Shown piece after piece: positions 33,218 through 41,842 of a stretch of DNA of 49,813 nt. Position numbers and translations under genes: made by a program. The stretch comes from Methanomicrobia archaeon DTU008 (GTDB lineage Archaea > Thermoplasmatota > Thermoplasmata > Methanomassiliicoccales > Methanomassiliicoccaceae), in the NCBI GenBank assembly GCA_001512965.1, contig LFRW01000055.1, positions 39,673 to 89,485 of the forward strand, given 5' to 3'. The number at the start of each line of letters is the position of its first letter. Position 1 is the first letter of the stretch. The notes below the pieces were generated by a model. That model ran no database searches. It was not told where the DNA came from and worked only from the letters and a program-made list of their open reading frames with translations.

Positions 33218-35921
33218 CGCCAATGTCGCAGACCTCCCTTCCAAGGCCAAGATGCTGCTGCATATATTTCCACAGCTCGTTGATCATCAGGGGCAGCAGG
33301 GACAGGGGAACGATGACGAGCCATTCCTCTGCCAATGGAACGGTGTGGAAGACATCGTTCACCACTGGCAGATAGACGACGGCCAATTGCAACAGCAGCG
33401 ATGCAATGACGGCCCAGAGGAGGCGGTCATACCGCCTCAGCCTCCACAGCGGCATGGAGGGATCGCGGGCGGAGAACACGAACAGCAGCTGGGAGAGCAC
33501 TATTGCGCAGAAAGCGGCCGTGCGCGCCTCATCCACCCCGCTGCCCATGTCGCGGAGGGCCGCGAACGTCAGGATGGCGGCCATGCCCATGGATGCGCCG
33601 ATGACGCCTATCCGGGCCGCCATCGTTCGAGTGACGGGCGGCTCGTCAGGTGGGCGAGGGCACCTGTTCATGACGTCGGACGGCGCCGGCTCCAGGCCCA
33701 ACGCGATGGCCGGAAGACCATCCGTCACCAGATTGATCCACAGGATCTGGATAGGCAGAAGGAACGGCAACAACCCCGTCTCCGCGAACAGAACGGTGGC
33801 GACCAGCATGAGGACTATCTCCCCTGCGTTGCAGGACAGCAGGAAGCTGACGAACTTGCGAATGTTGCCATAGATGCCCCTCCCCTCCTCCACCGCCGCA
33901 ACGATGGATGCGAAGTTGTCGTCGGCAAGCACCAGGTCGGACGATTCCTTGGCCACATCCGTTCCGGTTATCCCCATGGCCACGCCGATGTCGGCCTTCT
34001 TCAGCGCCGGGGCGTCGTTGACCCCGTCGCCCGTCATCGCCACTATCTCGCCACGGGATTGCAATGCCTCAACGATGCGCACCTTCTGCTCCGGCGCCAC
34101 CCTGGCAAAGACGCTGACCTCCTTCAACCTCTGCGACAGTTCAGAGTCGCTCAGGGAGGAGAGGTCCTTCCCCGACAGGGAGCCGCCAGGCGACCGGATC
34201 CCCATCTCTTCCGCGATGGCCTCGGCGGTCAGCTGATGGTCTCCCGTGATCATCATCACCCGGATCCCGGCCGTGTGGCATCTGGCCACCGCCTCCGCCG
34301 CTTCCTTCCTCGGAGCGTCCAACATTCCCACCAGCCCCAGGAAGGTGAGGTCCTCCTCCTTGCCCTGGCCGTAGGACAGAGCAAGCACCCGCAATGCCCG
34401 GGATGCCATCTCCCGGTCCTTGGCCAGGAACGATTCCCGCATGGCATCGTCCATCTCGGTCCTGCGTCCGTCGACCAGGATGTGGGTGCAGAGGGGCAGG
34501 ACACTCTCCGCCGCGCCCTTGGTGTATGAACGCACCTCTCCGTCGATGACATGCACGGTCGTCATTCGTTTGCGCTCCGAGTCGAACGGATCCTCGCCCG
34601 TCCTCGGGTATCGCTCGCGAAGCTCCTCTGGATCCAGGCCGGCTTTCCTGGCCAGGACGAGCAAGGTGCCCTCGGTACCGTCCCCCAGGACCTTCCACTG
34701 CCCTTCCTTCACAAGGGAGGCATCGTTGCACAGCACCCCTGCTCTAAGGAGCTCCCCTATCTCGGGGTCCCTGGCGTCCAGCTCTTCGCCGTCTCGTATC
34801 AGCGCGCCCTCCGGCTGGTACCCTTCGCCCGTTACCTCGACGGTGCCGCCTGCCACCACCACCTCCCTGATGTTCATCACGCCCACCGTCAGCGTGCCTG
34901 TCTTGTCGCTGCATATCACGGTGGCGCTGCCAAGGGCCTCCACCGCTGGAAGGCGGCGTATCAGTGCGTTTCTGCGGGCCATGCGCTGCAATCCGATGGC
35001 CAGCGAGACCGTCACCACCGCCGGCAACCCCTCCGGAATGGCCGCAACGGCCAGGCTGATGGCGGTGAGGAACATGGTCAACAGGTCCACGCCAGCCGCC
35101 AGGCCGATCGCCATAATGGCCGCGGCGATGGCGATCACCATCAGGCCCAGCTGCCTGCTGAGGACGGCCAGCTTCCTCTGGAGCGGCGTAGGCTCGCCTT
35201 CTTCCGTAGCCAACTTGGTTATCCTTCCAAGTTCGGTGGACGAGCCCGTGGCGACCACCAGGGCCTTTCCCCTGCCCCGGGATACGGCGCTGCCAGAGTA
35301 CACCATGTTGCTCCGGTCCCCAAGCTCCGTCTCGGAGTCCAGCGTGGCGCGGTGATCCTTCTTCACCGGGAGCGATTCTCCAGTCAGGGAAGCCTCATTG
35401 GTCTCCATGTTCGCGGTCTCGATCAAGCGGCCATCGGCCGAGACCCTGTCTCCGGTGGAGAGCACCATGACATCGCCCACGACCAGCTCCTTCGACGGTA
35501 CCTCCTTCTCACGGCCTCCCCTGATGACCATGACCTTGGGCGAAGCAAGCTCCTGAAGAGCTTCCAGCGTTCTCTCCGCCTTGTACTCTTGCGTGTAACC
35601 TAGAACCGCATTGAGAGCGACTATCATCAGGATGACCGCGGTGTTGATCATCTCATCGGTCGAATCCTCTACGATCCCTACCGACGCCGACACCGCTGCG
35701 GCTATGAGGAGGATGAACACCAAGGGGTCCTTGAACTGCTTGAGGAGGATCTCCATTCGGGACACCCCCCTCTTTCCCACAAGCTCGTTCGGACCATCCC
35801 TGGCCAGACGAACATCGGCCTCCTCGTCGGTGAGCCCGGCTCCCGACGAACCGACCGCTTCGGCCACTTCCGCCGCATCCATCGCATGCCATTCGTGGCC
35901 CATGTGCTGATATATCTCCAT
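33210..35921 (-). CDS. P-type ATPase, Ca2+-transporting (IIA-like)
   Basis: A 903-residue cation pump. Actuator motif TGES near residue 180, phosphorylation motif DKTGTLT near 342 and hinge GDGVNDAPALKKADIG near 630 are intact. The ion-site motifs resemble SERCA/PMR1: PEGLP in helix 4, NAGE in helix 5 and NLVTD in helix 6, so Ca2+ export is the best guess; Mn2+ or other cations are possible. About ten membrane helices are visible. ATG 35921 is 6 nt after the DUF421 stop, without an obvious ribosome site; ATGs at codons 7 and 14 are alternatives. It ends TAG inside the rtcA start. Confidence 0.92.
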   Translation of the reverse strand: MEIYQHMGHEWHAMDAAEVAEAVGSSGAGLTDEEADVRLARDGPNELVGKRGVSRMEILLKQFKDPLVFILLIAAAVSASVGIVEDSTDEMINTAVILMIVALNAVLGYTQEYKAERTLEALQELASPKVMVIRGGREKEVPSKELVVGDVMVLSTGDRVSADGRLIETANMETNEASLTGESLPVKKDHRATLDSETELGDRSNMVYSGSAVSRGRGKALVVATGSSTELGRITKLATEEGEPTPLQRKLAVLSRQLGLMVIAIAAAIMAIGLAAGVDLLTMFLTAISLAVAAIPEGLPAVVTVSLAIGLQRMARRNALIRRLPAVEALGSATVICSDKTGTLTVGVMNIREVVVAGGTVEVTGEGYQPEGALIRDGEELDARDPEIGELLRAGVLCNDASLVKEGQWKVLGDGTEGTLLVLARKAGLDPEELRERYPRTGEDPFDSERKRMTTVHVIDGEVRSYTKGAAESVLPLCTHILVDGRRTEMDDAMRESFLAKDREMASRALRVLALSYGQGKEEDLTFLGLVGMLDAPRKEAAEAVARCHTAGIRVMMITGDHQLTAEAIAEEMGIRSPGGSLSGKDLSSLSDSELSQRLKEVSVFARVAPEQKVRIVEALQSRGEIVAMTGDGVNDAPALKKADIGVAMGITGTDVAKESSDLVLADDNFASIVAAVEEGRGIYGNIRKFVSFLLSCNAGEIVLMLVATVLFAETGLLPFLLPIQILWINLVTDGLPAIALGLEPAPSDVMNRCPRPPDEPPVTRTMAARIGVIGASMGMAAILTFAALRDMGSGVDEARTAAFCAIVLSQLLFVFSARDPSMPLWRLRRYDRLLWAVIASLLLQLAVVYLPVVNDVFHTVPLAEEWLVIVPLSLLPLMINELWKYMQQHLGLGREVCDIGDA

Positions 35922-35927
35922 GTCCGG

Positions 35928-36428
35928 TTAAATGTTGTTTTGACCCTTCTTCATGAACACGGAGAGCGTACCGTCGGTCTCAAGGAAGGCGGCCTTCACC
36001 ATCGATGGGTCCTCCACGCCCTTTCCTCGCAACAGCATCTTCAGCTCGTTCCTGTTCATGAGCTCCTGCTTCAGAGCGGTATCGATTATGACGCCATCTC
36101 GTATCACCACGACCCTCTTGCCCTCGACCAACTCTCCGAACCTAGGCCATCGAATCCCCAGGAACGCGGTGAGGGCGTGCAGGCCCACCCAAATGGCGAC
36201 TATCGCGATTGCCGTCAGAACGTTCTCCGTTCCATATGCCGCGTCGCCTATGACATCGCCGACCGCCAGCGCAAGAATGAAATCCGCCGCTCCAGCCTGC
36301 CCTATGCCCCTCTTGCCGGAGAGGCGGACAGAGACCAGGATCACTACGTAGAGGATCGCCACCCTGACTACAAGCTCCAACAGGCCGTTCGGTCCTCCCA
36401 GACTCGCAAGTTCGTTGAGGTCGATCAT
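35928..36428 (-). CDS. DUF421 / YetF-like membrane protein
   Basis: A 166-residue protein with an N-terminal membrane region of three helices (about 15-90), then the DUF421 cytoplasmic domain, marked by VRLSGKRGIGQAGAADFILALAVGDVIG and RDGVIIDTALKQELMNRNELKMLLR. Function unknown; bacterial homologues have been tied to spore germination and stress. I chose ATG 36428; a TTG at 36440 would add four residues. It leads an operon with the Ca2+-type ATPase and RtcA. Confidence 0.85.
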   Translation of the reverse strand: MIDLNELASLGGPNGLLELVVRVAILYVVILVSVRLSGKRGIGQAGAADFILALAVGDVIGDAAYGTENVLTAIAIVAIWVGLHALTAFLGIRWPRFGELVEGKRVVVIRDGVIIDTALKQELMNRNELKMLLRGKGVEDPSMVKAAFLETDGTLSVFMKKGQNNI

Positions 36429-36623
36429 ATGGACCGGCAATATCTGGGAGGATGACCATATTCAAGCTTGCCGCCTGGCGGTCGGCGATCGCTCCGTTGA
36501 CGGCCCCCCATGGGTCATGGGCGGCTAATCAGCTAGATCATGCGTCCATATCAGCATTGCCAACTCATCGCGAACCGCAGATCGTCGTTTTCAAAAGGAG
36601 ATGGTATCGTCGATGAATGAGAG

Positions 36624-36695
36624 TGCGGGCGCCGGGATTCGAACCCGGGCTAGAAGCTTGGGAAGCTTCAGTCCTAACCACTAGACTACGCCCGC
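36624..36695 (-). tRNA. tRNA-Gly (anticodon CCC)
   Basis: Read leftward, the acceptor stem GCGGGCG pairs with CGCCCGC and the D arm is GTCTAGTGGTTAGGAC. The anticodon arm is GAAGC-TTCCCAA-GCTTC, with anticodon CCC. The T arm is CCGGG-TTCGAAT-CCCGG. All stems pair perfectly. The discriminator is A and CCA is not encoded. No intron is present. Confidence 0.95.
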
Positions 36696-36720
36696 TTGCT
36701 CTGCCTGATTGTGAAATGGT

Positions 36721-36730
36721 GATTAAAAGG
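36721..36730 (-). promoter_or_regulatory. TATA box of the tRNA-Gly gene
   Basis: Read leftward, CCTTTTAATC centres about 30 nt before the first tRNA base. A T-rich tract, CCTTTTG, lies about 30 nt after the tRNA 3' end and may end the transcript. The rest of the gap down to 36429 holds only a tight CCGCC/GGCGG hairpin. Confidence 0.5.
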
Positions 36731-36746
36731 TTTGTAGGTCGGAGGC

Positions 36747-37001
36747 CTACTTCATGGTCTCCAGCTGGCTGATTATATTCCAGATCAGAGTGCGACCATG
36801 CAACGGTATGTTGGGGTCGTTGGCCAGTTCATCCAGGATGGAGGTGGCGCTGGCCGCCTTGACGTCCATGGCCTCGTCGGCCTGGAGGAGGCGCCCCTTG
36901 GCATCGGTCGCTCCGCGCCTGATATTGCGCGGGACCGATGTGTCCTCTGCCAACTGGTCAAGTACATCCAGTATCTGTTTAAGTTTGACGTTGTCTACCA
37001 T
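36747..37001 (-). CDS. UPF0147 family protein
   Basis: An 84-residue helical protein of the archaeal UPF0147 family. Landmarks are LKQILDVLDQLAEDTSVPRNIRRGA and the end NIPLHGRTLIWNIISQLE. Its function is unknown. ATG 37001 follows GGGAGGTG; the ORF start at GTG 37010 is less likely. It ends TAG. The RAM-domain gene lies 30 nt upstream on the same strand. Confidence 0.9.
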   Translation of the reverse strand: MVDNVKLKQILDVLDQLAEDTSVPRNIRRGATDAKGRLLQADEAMDVKAASATSILDELANDPNIPLHGRTLIWNIISQLETMK

Positions 37002-37031
37002 ATTACACACCTCCCGGCACTGCGGGAAAGA

Positions 37032-37388
37032 TCACTTCTCGGTGCTGGAACTCTCGGCGGGGAAAGCCTCGTATTTGAGCTCGCCCCCTTCCTTGAAGGT
37101 CGTCACCACCATGGCGGTCTTCGACTCCTTCACTCCCGGGATAGAGGTTATGCTTTCAGTCAGGAACCTCTTGAGCTGAGGATAGCTCTGGAACCTCACC
37201 ACTGCAATTAGATCTGTCTCGCCGGTGACCAAGTACAGAGCTTCAACGTTGGCATGCTCGGCAATGGCCTCAGCAATGACATCGGCATCCTTGGTCTCAA
37301 CCTTCAGGTTGATAACGGCGGTTACTTGCCCCTCCCCGAAATAGGAGGAAATGACCGAGTCATAATCGGATCTCTCCCGGTTCTGCAT
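37032..37388 (-). CDS. Lrp/AsnC ligand-binding (RAM) domain protein with short N-terminal extension
   Basis: A 118-residue protein. Residues 20-100 form a RAM domain (VTAVINLKVETKDADVIAEAIAEH, then LVTGETDLIAVVRF and SIPGVKESKTAMV), preceded by about 20 polar residues and followed by a charged tail. It has no HTH. This is the second stand-alone RAM protein in the window; the two are clearly different sequences. ATG 37388 follows GAGGTG. It is likely co-transcribed with the UPF0147 gene. Confidence 0.88.
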   Translation of the reverse strand: MQNRERSDYDSVISSYFGEGQVTAVINLKVETKDADVIAEAIAEHANVEALYLVTGETDLIAVVRFQSYPQLKRFLTESITSIPGVKESKTAMVVTTFKEGGELKYEAFPAESSSTEK

Positions 37389-37467
37389 CTTGGCACCTCT
37401 ATAGGGATAGGGAAGCATAAGCCTATGAAGCTAACACCTCCCGTTTGCCTATGTAGAAAGAATATGT

Positions 37468-37635
37468 CTAACCTGCGGTCTCGAACTCTTCCTGCAGGTC
37501 GATGATGACCTGTTCGAGCACCTCTTCAAGGGAAACGCTCTGGTACTCCCTGAGACCGCCTATCTCGCTCTGTACCCTGGCTATGTAGTTGTTGTTCTCT
37601 TTGATGAATTCTACGTTGCAGAGGGTCTCTTCCAT
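37468..37635 (-). CDS. Small acidic protein, unknown function
   Basis: A 55-residue protein starting at ATG 37635, behind GAGGTG, with a TATA box (ATATATATAC read leftward, 37691-37700) about 60 nt upstream. The sequence (CNVEFIKENNNYIARVQSEIGGLREYQSVSLEEVLEQV, in parts) suggests three strands and a C-terminal helix, a layout like HicB-type or ribosome-associated small proteins, but I cannot assign it. It ends TAG. The 87-codon frame upstream to 37731 would run through the promoter. Confidence 0.7.
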   Translation of the reverse strand: MEETLCNVEFIKENNNYIARVQSEIGGLREYQSVSLEEVLEQVIIDLQEEFETAG

Positions 37636-37689
37636 GTTCACACCTCGAGCATGCATCCGCGAGAGATGACAAGTGGGCGAATACGGCAA

Positions 37690-37700
37690 TGTATATATAT
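37690..37700 (-). promoter_or_regulatory. TATA box of the 55-residue protein gene
   Basis: A run of alternating T and A (GTATATATAT on the plus strand, 37691-37700) read leftward gives a strong TATA box. Transcription would start near 37667. Confidence 0.6.
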
Positions 37701-37749
37701 TGATTTTCCTACGGGAGTCGTTTTCACGCATCGTATCGGATACGCTCCG

Positions 37750-38181
37750 TCACAGCGCCTTAACCATGTAGTAGGCATCCTTCCCTTGGCCATAGTAACC
37801 CTTCAGTATGCCTTCGGTCCGGTATCCGAGGTGCAGGTACATGTTCATGGCCGGCACGTTGAGGATGCTGACCTGAAGCGCGATGCGGGCCGCGCCGCGG
37901 GAACGGGCCTCCCTCTCCACTGCCTCCATGAGCACCTTGGCGGCCCCCTTGCAACGATGCTCCGCCACCACGCCGATGGACACAAGAAGGGCATCCTCTC
38001 CTTCCACATGAACGCTGGCCGAACCGATCGGCAACCTGTCCTCCACAAGGAAGGTGGCGAACGCTTCGTCGGTCAACATGAACAGGACCGTTTCTCGGGA
38101 ATATCTCTGCTCGTTAAAGCATCCCCTCTCGATGGCCATTATCGTCGATAGGTCCTCTGCTCCCGCCCGGCGAACGATCAC
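37750..38181 (-). CDS. rimI: RimI-type N-acetyltransferase
   Basis: A 143-residue GNAT enzyme. In archaea RimI-like proteins act as general N-terminal acetyltransferases. Landmarks are MIVRRAGAEDLSTIMAIERGCF, the acetyl-CoA loop VVAEHRCKGAAKVLM and the end NVPAMNMYLHLGYRTEGILKGYY. The CoA-binding loop reads RCKGAA where R/QxxGxG/A is expected, so it is conserved enough. It is divergent from AsnRS across a 97-nt gap. Confidence 0.9.
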   Translation of the reverse strand: MIVRRAGAEDLSTIMAIERGCFNEQRYSRETVLFMLTDEAFATFLVEDRLPIGSASVHVEGEDALLVSIGVVAEHRCKGAAKVLMEAVEREARSRGAARIALQVSILNVPAMNMYLHLGYRTEGILKGYYGQGKDAYYMVKAL

Positions 38182-38278
38182 GCTTCTAAATCCATATGGG
38201 GCAATAACTCCTTTCCGCCGCGTCGTTCGGGCATCCAGTAGAAATCATGAGATATGTGGTGCCCATTTGAGTTCATTC

Positions 38279-39571
38279 ATGACCTTCGAACCCATCTCCA
38301 GCGTGTTCGATGCTCCGTCCGGTAGCGAGATCTCCGTTCGTGGATGGATCCATCGCCACCGTTCCAGCGGAGCCATAGTGTTCGCGGTGCTGCGCGACTC
38401 CTCCGGCATAGTCCAGGTCACGATGAAGAAGGGCAACCTCCCCGACGAACAGCTGGAGGCGGCTCGTTCAGTTTCCTTGGAGGCATCGGTAGAGGTTCGC
38501 GGCCATATATGCGAGGACAGGCGCGCCCCGGGGGGGCGTGAGGTCAGGGCGACGTGCTTTCGTGTCGTCGGACCCGCCGAAGCATTCCCCATCACCGAGT
38601 ACCAGAGCGAGGAGCTACTCTTGGACTATCGCCATCTTTGGATCCGCTCCCGGGAGCAGACGGCGGTGATGAAGGTCAAGGCCTCGGTTCTGGCCGGAGC
38701 AAGGGACTGGCTCCGGGAGCAGGACTTCATCGAAGTGACCCCGCCCATATTTACCCAGAACGCCTGCGAGGGCGGCACCACACTGTTCAAGCTCAAGTAC
38801 TTCGACCGCGACGTCTTCCTCAGCCAGAGCGCCCAGATGTACCTGGAGGCGCTCATATTCTCGCTGGAAAGGGTTTATTCGGTAACCCCATCGTTTCGCG
38901 CCGAGAAGTCCCGCACTCCGCGCCATCTCACCGAGTATTGGCATCTGGAGCTCGAGGAGGCCTGGGTGGACAATCGGGGCAACATGGAGATCCAGGAAGG
39001 TCTTGTCACCGCCATGGTGGAGAGGGTGCTGCAGGAAAGGAAGGAGGAGCTTCTGATGCTTCGCGGAGACATAACGCCGCTGTACGACATCAAGCCACCT
39101 TTCAAGCGGATGCGGTATCAGGAGGCGATCCAGCGCCTGCGCGATCAAGGCTTCGATATGGAGTGGGGGCGTGACCTTGGCACGGCGGAGGAGAGGGCTC
39201 TCACCGCCGAGGAGACGGTCCCGGTGTTCATCACCAACTTTCCGAAGGAGTGCAAGGCCTTCTACATGAAGGAGGACGACGAGGACCCTCGCACTTGCGC
39301 ATGCGCGGACCTGCTGGCCCCAGCCGGGCATGGGGAGATAATCGGCGGCTCGGAAAGGGAGACGGACATTGCCAGGATGCTAGCCCGCATGGAGGAGCAG
39401 GGGATCTGCACAGGACCGTACGAATGGTATCTGGACCTTCGCCGCTATGGTTCGGTCCCACATTCTGGCTTCGGTCTAGGCGTTGAGCGTCTGGTCAGGT
39501 TCATATGCGGGATAGACCACATCCGGGATGCCATACCATTCCCGAGGACGGTTTCCAGGGCTTATCCCTGA
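38279..39571 (+). CDS. asnS: Asparaginyl-tRNA synthetase
   Basis: Charges tRNA-Asn. The 430-residue class IIb enzyme has an N-terminal OB anticodon-binding domain (ISVRGWIHRHRSSGAIVFAVLRD, in parts), motif 2 (FRAEKSRTPRHLTEYWHLELE) and motif 3 (GFGLGVERLVRFICG). I call it Asn- rather than Asp-specific from the C-terminal block VFITNFPKECKAFYMKEDDEDPRT and EIIGGSERETD, which match AsnRS better. I chose ATG 38279 because upstream frame would overlap the divergent rimI gene. The stop overlaps the convergent peptidase gene by 10 nt. Confidence 0.9.
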   Translation: MTFEPISSVFDAPSGSEISVRGWIHRHRSSGAIVFAVLRDSSGIVQVTMKKGNLPDEQLEAARSVSLEASVEVRGHICEDRRAPGGREVRATCFRVVGPAEAFPITEYQSEELLLDYRHLWIRSREQTAVMKVKASVLAGARDWLREQDFIEVTPPIFTQNACEGGTTLFKLKYFDRDVFLSQSAQMYLEALIFSLERVYSVTPSFRAEKSRTPRHLTEYWHLELEEAWVDNRGNMEIQEGLVTAMVERVLQERKEELLMLRGDITPLYDIKPPFKRMRYQEAIQRLRDQGFDMEWGRDLGTAEERALTAEETVPVFITNFPKECKAFYMKEDDEDPRTCACADLLAPAGHGEIIGGSERETDIARMLARMEEQGICTGPYEWYLDLRRYGSVPHSGFGLGVERLVRFICGIDHIRDAIPFPRTVSRAYP

Positions 39572-40656
39572 ACCTGCCGTCCCAGGTGGAGAAGGAGGTC
39601 GTACATCTCCTCCAGCTCTCTCACCTCTACGAACTCGTCGGCGGCGTGAGCGAGAGCGATATCCCCGGGGCCGCAGATGCATACATCGGGATTGACGGAG
39701 GCATAACGGGGGGCCTCGGTAGCATACGGGACCACTATCGGTTCGGTGCCCAGGAACCGTGAGAGCTCCACGTTGAGGGGGGATGAAGGGTCGGATTCGA
39801 ACGCCTCAAGCGAATATTCGACGTCCATGTGGTAAGATTCACCCCTTAGACGGTTGACGATGATGTCATGGACATCGTGCGGCGTCTGGGGCAAGGGGAA
39901 TCTGACATCGATCTCGGCGGTGCAATGGTCCGCCACGACGTTGTTCTTGGTGCCCCCCTGGATGGTGGTGAAGCACATGGTCATGCCAGTGGACCGCTGG
40001 CTGGAGATCTCTGCCAGGTCCAGCAGGCGGTCCAGGCAGTAATGCATCTTGAGCATGGCATCATCACCCAGCCAGGGCTGGCTGGAGTGGGCCCCCCTCC
40101 CTCTGGTCGTCAGACGGAAGCGGAACACGCCCTTCTCCCGGTACGCTGGGCAAAGGCCTGTGGGCTCTCCCACGATGATGCCCTTGGCACGTCTCACTGC
40201 GGCCTCTTCGATCACCGAGTTGACGCCCATCATCTGCTCCTCCTCATCACTGGTGAACGCCACGGTGACCGGCACATCTTCCCTGGCTAGCGCCGCGGCG
40301 GCCTCTATCATGGCGGCGCAAGCTCCTTTCATATCCACCGCACCACGGCCGTACACCCGACCATCTTCCTCTTCCCCCTGTTCCTTCTTCCAACCGTCGC
40401 CGATCGGTACGGTGTCAAGGTGGCCTGAGAACACCATGCCGCTTTTTCTGCCATGGGTGGCGATCAGGGCCGGAGCGTTCTCGGGCCCGACGATCTTGGT
40501 CTTCAGCCCTGCGTCCTGCAGGCGGCGCCTCGCATACGCTATCACGGGCGCAGGACCATGCTCGAGGTCGCTCTTGATGCTTATGAGGTCCAGAAGGGTC
40601 TGGACTACATCTTCCCTCAGGGGCTCACCTCTTGCCGATGAACGGAGGCATGACAA
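39562..40656 (-). CDS. M20-family metallopeptidase (ArgE/DapE/ACY1-like)
   Basis: A 364-residue zinc-dependent deacylase or desuccinylase. Zinc and catalytic positions appear in FSGHLDTVPIGD, GRGAVDMKGACAAM, TSDEEEQMMG and IVGEPTGLCPAYREKG. The substrate cannot be told; no lysine or arginine biosynthesis gene is adjacent. The conventional start, ATG 40656, lies 32 nt inside gcvT. A CTG at 40620, 5 nt after GAGGTGA, would give a start (LREDVVQTLLDLISIKSD) closer to the family N-terminus. It ends 10 nt inside asnS. Confidence 0.85.
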   Translation of the reverse strand: MSCLRSSARGEPLREDVVQTLLDLISIKSDLEHGPAPVIAYARRRLQDAGLKTKIVGPENAPALIATHGRKSGMVFSGHLDTVPIGDGWKKEQGEEEDGRVYGRGAVDMKGACAAMIEAAAALAREDVPVTVAFTSDEEEQMMGVNSVIEEAAVRRAKGIIVGEPTGLCPAYREKGVFRFRLTTRGRGAHSSQPWLGDDAMLKMHYCLDRLLDLAEISSQRSTGMTMCFTTIQGGTKNNVVADHCTAEIDVRFPLPQTPHDVHDIIVNRLRGESYHMDVEYSLEAFESDPSSPLNVELSRFLGTEPIVVPYATEAPRYASVNPDVCICGPGDIALAHAADEFVEVRELEEMYDLLLHLGRQVQG

Positions 40657-41758
40657 CCTTGGCTCGAACCGGCCGATCTCTTATGATCACCTCCAGTTCC
40701 TGGCCAGGAGAGGAGCATCCTGGACCTACGTAGGCGAGCGCTATCCCCTTCCCAAGGAGGGGGGACATCGATCCAGATGTCACCTTCCCGACATCTTTTC
40801 CGTTCGCCCTCACGATATGTCCGTGGCGAGGTATGCCCTTCTCCAGCAGCTCCAGGCCCACAAGCTTCGGGCATGGCCTCTCACGCTGCTCCAGCAATGC
40901 TTCCTTTCCGATGAAGTCATGCTCCCATTTCAGAGCCCATCTCGGCCCGGTCTGGAGGGTGCTCTGCGTTCCATCGAAGTCGGTTCCTGACAGCAAGAAT
41001 CCCATCTCCAGGCGTAGCAGGTCCCTAGCCCCGAGGCCGCATGGCCTTATTCCATACCGTTCACCCTCGCTCAGGATGGCGTCCCAAACGGCCACCGCTG
41101 CGGACGGATCGACCAATATCTCGAACCCGTCCTCGCCGGTGTAGCCGCTTCGCGTCACATATGCCTGCACTCCCTCGGATGGTGCATCGATGTCGAGGAC
41201 ATCAGGGAGGAACGCCTTCCCATCGGCCCCGTCGACGTTCAGGGTCATGAAGTTCCCGTGCATCCGTTTCAGCCCTTGCACATCCGACCCGGTCAGGTGC
41301 TGCAGTATGGCCGCGGACCTAGGGCCTTGCAGAGCCAGGGCGGCCACCTGCTCGGAGACGTCGATGACCTCGGCCGATATCCGTTCTTCGATCCATCGGC
41401 GAACACTGGGGGTGGTGGCGGCGTTGGGGATGTGCAGAAAGGTCCCTGGCAGCATGTGGAACGTCATGGTGTCATCGATGATGTGCCCCTGGTCATCCAA
41501 CAGGTGACTGTAGATCCCCTTACCCTCTGGAAGCCCCTTTATGTCGTTGGTCATGAGGCTACGGAGACCATCTTCGGCGCCCGGTCCGCGGACGATCAGG
41601 TCGCCCATATGGGACACGTCGAAAAGGCCAGCCGCCTCGCGCACCGCCCGGTGCTCTTCCAGGATGGTCGTGTATTGTATAGGCATCTCCCATCCGGCGA
41701 AATCCACAAGGCGTGCGCCAAGGGCGACGTGGGCAGGATGGAGGGGAGTTCGGTTCAT
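40625..41758 (-). CDS. gcvT: Aminomethyltransferase, glycine cleavage T protein family
   Basis: A 377-residue folate-dependent aminomethyltransferase. It opens NRTPLHPAHVALGARLVDFAGWEMPIQY and has GLFDVSHMGDL, SGYTGEDGFEI, LGARDLLRLEMGFLLSG and FIGKEAL, the standard landmarks. ATG 41758 follows TGGGAGG. The other glycine cleavage components (H, P, L) are not in the window, so it may act with remote genes or as a stand-alone methyltransferase. It is transcribed divergently from the aldehyde dehydrogenase and overlaps the M20 peptidase. Confidence 0.9.
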   Translation of the reverse strand: MNRTPLHPAHVALGARLVDFAGWEMPIQYTTILEEHRAVREAAGLFDVSHMGDLIVRGPGAEDGLRSLMTNDIKGLPEGKGIYSHLLDDQGHIIDDTMTFHMLPGTFLHIPNAATTPSVRRWIEERISAEVIDVSEQVAALALQGPRSAAILQHLTGSDVQGLKRMHGNFMTLNVDGADGKAFLPDVLDIDAPSEGVQAYVTRSGYTGEDGFEILVDPSAAVAVWDAILSEGERYGIRPCGLGARDLLRLEMGFLLSGTDFDGTQSTLQTGPRWALKWEHDFIGKEALLEQRERPCPKLVGLELLEKGIPRHGHIVRANGKDVGKVTSGSMSPLLGKGIALAYVGPGCSSPGQELEVIIRDRPVRAKVVMPPFIGKR

Positions 41759-41782
41759 TGCCTCCCAGTAGCTCAGGGGATA

Positions 41783-41821
41783 GCTAAAATCATTTGCTCG
41801 GTTCGGAAGAGGTAATAATAG
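41783..41821. promoter_or_regulatory. Divergent promoter, gcvT and aldehyde dehydrogenase
   Basis: Read leftward, GATTTTAGC (41783-41791) is 25 nt from the gcvT ATG. TAATAATAG (41813-41821) is about 25 nt from the dehydrogenase ATG at 41843, which would then be leaderless. Confidence 0.45.
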
Positions 41822-41842
41822 GTTTGACCCCATGAAGGCCCG

